A program made the translations under genes and the position numbers. From the NCBI GenBank assembly GCA_020740775.1, contig JAHEWK010000015.1, positions 1,178,001-1,242,000 of the forward strand: a stretch of DNA of 64,000 bases, given 5' to 3'. Shown here one piece after another: positions 58,718 to 64,000 of the stretch. The notes below the pieces were generated by a model that saw only the letters and a list, made by a program, of their open reading frames with translations, was not told the origin of the DNA and did no database searches. Each line of letters begins with the position of its first letter. Position 1 is the first letter of the stretch. The DNA comes from Ilyonectria destructans (Eukaryota > Ascomycota > Sordariomycetes > Hypocreales > Nectriaceae).

Positions 58718-59371
58718 GATGATGAAGATGGAGAAATCTCCCGCCCGGTCTAGATAATGCGGAGTCGAGGTCACACTCTATCTACCCCTCAACTGCGAAC
58801 GGACGGAGTAGGCTAGCCGGGATGGGCGGGATTGGGGCGGCCATCATTTCCATCATTTCCGGGGAGTTTGTGGAGAAGTGGAACCGAAGCGAGCGGGGAA
58901 GAGGAGCTGGGAATCACGTTTGGTGTCTTGGTTCTGGCTTCAAATAGCCAGTGGAAGCCTTGAATTACCACGACCTCGGTAGTTTGGATTTCAACATGGC
59001 AATGTAATATTTGAATTGGCATGGCCTTGGCGGTGCGGCTTGCAGAGAACATCCTCACCCCAGGCATTAGATAGCTGGATTACGGCATGGCAATGTAGGT
59101 CTTGAATTGGCATGACCTCGGCAGTGCTACTTGCACAGATGATACCCTCCCAAGGTTTGAACCTACTGATTACAACATGATGCCGGCTCGGAGGAGGGGA
59201 AAAGATAATTGATTGACCGTCTCAATTGGGTTGGGGCAGAGGTGAACCGTTAAACCCGCAGGCAAGACACTGCCTTCTGATCTAGACTAGAGCGAGCTAT
59301 AAGAGCAGGCACAAGACACAAACCTTTGGCAAACTATGCACCTATGTAACATGGCATTGGCAGAGTATGCT
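58718..59371. other. Intergenic, bZIP promoter and ALDH 3' end
   Basis: About 650 bp, dominated by the approximately 90-bp tandem repeat described separately. Confidence 0.5.
58942..59180. repeat. Approximately 90-bp tandem repeat in bZIP promoter
   Basis: Unit 1 (58987-59077) and unit 2 (59078-59167) share CATGGCAATGTA, TTGAATTGGCATG and CCT[TC]GGC[GA]GTGC with about 60-70 percent overall identity. Both begin GATT. A partial degenerate unit precedes (about 58942-58986, with CCTTGAATT and GACCTCGG) and a partial start follows (GATTACAACATG at 59168). The array ends 225 bp upstream of the bZIP ATG. Confidence 0.75.
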
Positions 59372-61179
59372 CTAATAATTCAGATTGATCAAGACTGTCT
59401 TGGGCTCAGTATACGCCCGAAGCGCATGCTCCCCCATCTCCCTCCCGAGCCCACTCTCCTTGGTGCCTCCAAATGGGCAAGAGAAGCTGATGGTGCTGAC
59501 ACAGTTGATCCCTACGACTCCCGAGTCAAAGGCCGAACTCAGCCGGAGCGCGCGGCTGATGTCTTGAGTGAAGACACCTGCCATGAGACCGTATTTGCTA
59601 TCGTTGGAGCGGCGAGTGATTTCCTCCTCGGTCTCAAATTTGTTGATAACCACCACCGGCCCGAATATCTCGTCCTTGTAGATTGTCGCACTGTCCTTTG
59701 TGTCCGTAAATATTGTCGGCTCGATGTAGTAGCCCTGTCATGACCGTTAGCTCAGACCTCGACGGGCTTACTTGATTTCGGGCCTTACCTTGGATCCAAT
59801 GGCCTTTCCTCCAGAAAGCAATGAGCCTTGCTGCTCATCCTTGGCAGTAGTGATAATCTTCATAATCCTCTCAAACTGGGCCTTGTCCACGACTGGACCG
59901 ATCTCGGTGCCTGGTTGTTCGGGATCGCCAATCACACTCTCCTTCTCCTTGAAGGCCCTTGCATAGGCTTCCACAAATGCATCGTAAATGCCCGCCTGGA
60001 CATAGACTCTTGTTGCTGCGAAACAAATCTGCCCGCTATTGGTGAGTAGGGCATTGGTCGTCCTTGAATGGCATGTTAGATGCGCCTCGCTTATGATATA
60101 TAGGGTCCATCAGGTGAAATGAGGGGGTTTGCGTACCAATCGACCGCGTTCTTCAGATTCGCGTCATTGAACACCACGGCGGGACTCTTTCCGCCAAGCT
60201 CCAACGTCACCCTTTTGAGGTTGCTCTTGGCCGCAAGTACTTGCACAGTCTTTCCCGTTTCGATGCTTCCCGTAAAGCTCACCTTGCCAATCCTCATGTG
60301 AGAAGCAAGAGCAGCCCCCGTTGTCCCATCCCCGGTCAGAACCTGGAATACGCCAGGTGGAAAGCCAGCTTCGATGACCAATTTTCCAAGTTCTGCCGCC
60401 ATCAACGGTGTTTTCTCGCTCGGTTTCAGGATAAATACGTTTCCGGTGGCCAGTGCCGGTGCTGCTTTGAGGCCCACGGACGCCAGCGGGCCGTTCCATG
60501 GGATGATGCTTCACTTTCGTTAGCAAGCTGCGTCAATCGTGGCAACAGAGGTGCATTATTACCCAGCCACTACACCTATCGGCTCGTTTCTAACTATCTT
60601 GTAGTAGCCGTCGTCGGCGGGGAAGGTCTGGCCAGCGTATTTGTCAATCCAACCGGCGTAGTCTGGGCCGTGTTAGTTTCTGAAGACGCAACAACACGGT
60701 CAGTGTATATACGTACACCGAAAACAACCAATGGCTGTTCCTATTTCCGACTTCCCAAAAGGGAGGTACGGTGCGCCCAAAGTTAGCCGCGTCAGATAGC
60801 CAAGACGTTCTTGATTGGCCTCGAGTAAGTCTGCGAACTTGAGGAGAATCTTCTGCCTCGTGGCGTTCGTCATCTTACGCCAAGGGGAGTCGAGACGAAA
60901 GGCCTCGTTCGCATAATTGACAGCTTCATCGATGTCTTCATGGCCGGCAACGGGGATTTGGTCGCTAACCAGGTCACCGTTGGCTGGATTAAAGACGGAC
61001 ACTCTATATCCAACAGATTAGAAGATTGATCCTTGACGGTACTGCTTAACACACTTTTTACTGCCCCGGCAGTCAACAAACTATCAAAGTCAGTACTAGA
61101 CCTTTGTCCCACAGAAGTGTTTACATCGTCGCACCTTGTTGTTGATAAACAATTGTGTAAGATGAGGTTCGAGCTCCAT
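59372..61179 (-). CDS. Aldehyde dehydrogenase
   Basis: 488-residue NAD(P)+-dependent aldehyde dehydrogenase that converts an aldehyde to a carboxylic acid. Seven exons: 61135-61179, 61055-61080, 60717-61003, 60563-60662, 60137-60508, 59789-60062 and 59372-59734. Exon 2 is only 26 bp and is inferred from frame continuity. Motifs: I-I-P-W-N-G-P-L, L-K-P-S-E-K-T-P, F-T-G-S-I-E-T-G-K, catalytic Glu in L-E-L-G-G-K-S-P, catalytic Cys in N-S-G-Q-I-C-F-A, E-I-F-G-P-V-V and P-F-G-G-T-K-E-S-G-L-G-R-E. It lies between the bZIP and the acyl-CoA ligase, as expected for the middle step alcohol to aldehyde to acid to CoA ester. Confidence 0.9.
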
Positions 61180-61962
61180 ATTGGCATGTGTCGTATAATT
61201 AATGCAGTGTAGTCACCCGTGAATTGTCAGCGCTCCGATTGAAGAAGATTATCACCGTTCAGAGACAGGCAAGATATCTACTGGGAACATGGTTTTTTTG
61301 CACAAAGCTAATGATAAGAAAGACGCATCAATCTGTACATGACGACAGGCACATCCCAGGGCGATCAAGTTCTCCACCACGGAGTACCCCCTCTAGAGTT
61401 CGAGTCATGTCCTGCATGCCTGCCAAGCAAGCTAGTGGCTAGCCTCGAAATGGTTCGAAATGACCAGGCATTAAGTACATGACTCAGGAGTGTCATGACT
61501 AAGTATGCACTAACTTCATTAGCCTGACATGACACAGCGTATTAAGTTAGTCCGAACCTTGAGCACTGACTCATTCCAACCAGGGGTGATCTTCGTCAAC
61601 GGAGAACAGAGGCTGGTCATGTCACTACGATTGCCAATGTGCCTTCTCCGTGCCAACTTTCCAGCAAGGAGGGGTCTTGCTTTCTTTACGATCGACGATT
61701 TGTTCTTTAGAATGACCAAGGACAGGATTAATGCTCAATCAAGTAGTGGAGGTGCAGGACGGAGGGCGCAGACCTGGGTCAATCCTGCAGGACTTGACAC
61801 TACCCTAGACCACCAGATTTGTCGCTGTGCTCAATTTTGAAGAATCGACAATAGCACGTACTAAACCAACTCTGCTACTCGTCCCATTTCTCATAGTCTG
61901 AAATTCGATCTTGATTGCTTTGCTTGATATAACTACAGGCTCTACATCCATCACACCTTGCC
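61180..61962. other. Intergenic, ALDH promoter
   Basis: About 780 bp between the CoA ligase stop and the ALDH start on the same strand. Short open frames only, none convincing. Confidence 0.5.
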
Positions 61963-63692
61963 CTAAAGCCTCGGCGCAAACGAAGTTCCCCGTACAATGA
62001 CATTCCCTCCAAAAGAAGATCCTCGAAGCTTTCGTCGAAGAATCTTCCCAGACGCACTTTTGGGAATCTCCTTGACAATCTCGACTTCGACGATCCACTT
62101 GTGTCTTGCCTTCTTAGACTTGGTGAAATTGATCAAAGCCAGCCCTGCTTCCTCGGGGGATAGGTGTGAGGGTTTAAGAACCACATATGCCTTTGGTCTT
62201 TCCCCTGCGCGATCATCAGGAATTCCGCAGACTGCGGCATCGCTGACAGATGGGTGCCCGAGAAGGAGATTTTCCAGCTCGGCTGGTGCAACGCCTATTC
62301 CCTTGACCTTGATCATTTCCTTCATTCTGTCGGTGATAGACAGCATGCCCTCATTGTCGAATTTCCCAATGTCCCCGGTATGCAAGAATCCATCCTTGTC
62401 GAAAGTCTCAGAGGTTGCCTTTGGGTTTTCCAGGTAGCCCATTGCGACCTGCGGCCCACGCGCCCAGATTTCACCCTCTTCCTCAATTCCGCAGCTTGCT
62501 CCCGTCTCAGGGTGAACAATCTTTACCTCAGTTGACCCGACAATCGTCCCAACCCTGTCGGCATACTTGTAGTCATACATCGACGGCGGGTGAGATGTTA
62601 TAGCTGAGCAAGACTCTGTCATTCCATATCCTTGTTTAAAGCCAGTCCCCGGAAACTTCTTTTCCAACAGTGTCAAGATCTCCCGAGGCAGCGGAGCAGC
62701 CCCCGAGGAGAAGCGCTTCACATGTGACAGGTCGTATTTTGATACAGTTTCGTCATCTTGCACCATGCGAATCAGAATGGGTGGTACTATCAAGACTTCC
62801 TTAAGCCTATGATCTGCCACTGTTTTGAGTAACTTATCGAGGGTGAAGTTCCGTAGTATATATACGTGAGCATTGAGGAGGATTGGGAGGTGAAGCTGAT
62901 GTACGATGCCAGTGATATGGTAGAAGGGCAAGGCGGCGAGAATTTTGTCGTGGTCCGGTGGCGTGATTTGCTGAATTTGGAGACATTGGGCAATGATGTT
63001 GGCGTGAGATATCATGACGGCCTTTGGAAGACCGGTTGTGCCACTGCTAAAGCAGAGGTAGGCACATACATTGGCATTCGACTGGCCCTGAGGAATCTTG
63101 TATGGCCTTTCTTGGACCAATTCTCCCTTGGATTCCCCGAGTCGCAGCAACGCTGGGACATTGTTCGTGCCAGACTTCTCGGCGTCGATAATGATCACGT
63201 TGTGCTCGGAGATTCCGCAGGTAGCCGCAGCTGCGTTCGCCTTATCTGCCACTGCGGCCATTGTCAGGACAAACTTGGCTTTGCTCAAGCGCAGACTGAA
63301 GGAAAGTTCTTCAACAGTGTAGTCCGGGGATACGCCGCTGGCAATGGCGCCAACGCGAACAAGGGAGAGCATGGCAACCGGGTACCAAACCGAGTTACTG
63401 CCATAGACGATGGCCACATCGCCTGAGCGCAAACCGTATGATGTTACCAAGGCAGTTGAGAGGTAAGTGGTGTATCGCTTCAAATCCTGAAAGCTCACGT
63501 GTTGTTTTGTGTCAACATCTGTAAATCCTTGAATCTTGCCCCGTGAGAGCTTGGAAACATTGTTGTCTGACTCAAAGAGCGAGGACCACAATGATACCTG
63601 AGGGGGCACTATAGAACCGAATTAGTAGACGTTGCATTATCCCAGAGGCGTTACTTACGATCAATGGGTGGATTCTGCGACTGGAATATCAT
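61963..63692 (-). CDS. Acyl-CoA synthetase/4-coumarate-CoA ligase-like enzyme
   Basis: 559-residue adenylate-forming enzyme that activates a carboxylic acid to its CoA thioester with ATP. Exons are 63659-63692 and 61963-63608 with a 50 bp intron. The joint reads P-P-I-D-L-P-P-Q-V-S. Motifs in order: F-S-S-G-T-T-G-L-P-K-A-V (AMP/phosphate loop), Y-G-M-T-E-S, T-G-D-I-G-K-F-D, K-E-M-I-K-V-K-G and the catalytic Lys in K-S-A-S-G-K-I-L-R-R. The protein ends P-R-L, a weak PTS1-type peroxisomal signal. It follows the ALDH on the same strand, fitting activation of the acid formed there. The substrate may be a branched or isoprenoid acid, but aromatic acids are also possible. Confidence 0.9.
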
Positions 63693-64000
63693 GATGCCGT
63701 TTGCCTTTTGAGAATAAGGATATATTTGGCCTGGTGAGAAGATGTGGTGTCTCTGCCTGGGAAACGATCGATTGAAGACTGGATTTGATTAGATGATAAA
63801 CACACAACTTAACGGTGGGAGACCAAGGCGCTCGGTGATGACTAGCCTCCCACCATCTCCGCCTCGGCAAGGGTGTCAAGGGTGTAGTAGCTACCCCGAG
63901 GTACGTGAAATCAGATTTATGGGGTTCTCGGAAATGCGAGTAGCAGTCTAGCATTTAACCAGAAATATTACATGGCTTGAACTACCCTATGGCTGCATGA
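63693..64000. other. Right-edge intergenic sequence
   Basis: About 310 bp upstream of the CoA ligase gene, reaching the window edge. It is presumed promoter and no feature is identified. Confidence 0.4.

Noticed and set aside
1..64000. CRISPR arrays, bacterial operons, insertion sequences or prophage features
   Set aside because: None seen; introns, the intron-containing tRNA and fungal protein families show that this is eukaryotic nuclear DNA.

Overview
This is nuclear DNA of a filamentous ascomycete (Pezizomycotina). Most genes are interrupted by GT-AG introns of about 48-110 bp, and several starts sit in a CACCATGG-type context. The gene families are typical of moulds: Zn2Cys6 regulators, a bZIP-DUF3425 regulator, a fungal P450, a GLEYA protein, Dal5-type and sugar-porter MFS carriers, and a DUF1446/AtuA protein. 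The species cannot be named from the sequence. Gene models below were built by hand from splice signals and reading-frame continuity.

Layout. 39-500: 3' end of a Zn2Cys6-type regulator that enters from outside. 558-7302: esterase, Zn2Cys6 regulator with an internal TAG, and divergent Baeyer-Villiger monooxygenase, a plausible ketone-to-ester-to-alcohol plus acid unit. 8219-9363: F-box-like protein. 11337-15691: a 1393-residue secreted protein with a Thr/Gly/Asn/Pro repeat region. 16110-22653: Zn2Cys6 regulator, M20 dipeptidase-like hydrolase and Dal5-family MFS carrier, which look like a small nitrogen or amide scavenging set. 24150-30133: two alpha/beta hydrolases and a GH31 glycosidase. 33882-37459: ferric reductase and a secreted DUF1961 protein. 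38067-38170: intron-containing tRNA-Leu(CAG), followed by a MITE-like inverted repeat. 39618-42058: secreted FAD oxidoreductase and a small cysteine-rich secreted peptide precursor. 42523-47841: divergent pantothenate kinase, P450 and GLEYA protein. 48640-49330: broken carboxylesterase tail and an AT-rich block. 49376-63692: AtuA-like protein, zinc alcohol dehydrogenase, sugar-type MFS carrier, bZIP regulator, aldehyde dehydrogenase and acyl-CoA ligase with a possible peroxisomal signal.

The last block is the best candidate for an undescribed system. Its enzymes spell alcohol to aldehyde to acid to acyl-CoA, next to a homologue of bacterial acyclic-terpene-utilisation protein AtuA, a regulator with a tandem-repeat promoter, and (further left) a P450 and a divergent pantothenate kinase. 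This suggests a fungal pathway for degrading isoprenoid or branched alcohols, but the carboxylase and hydratase steps of the bacterial Atu pathway are not in the window, so the idea is inference.

Signs of genome decay are present: a nonsense codon in one regulator, a 3' fragment of a type-B carboxylesterase, two diverged relics resembling a medium-chain dehydrogenase, a MITE-like element and an AT-rich RIP-like block.
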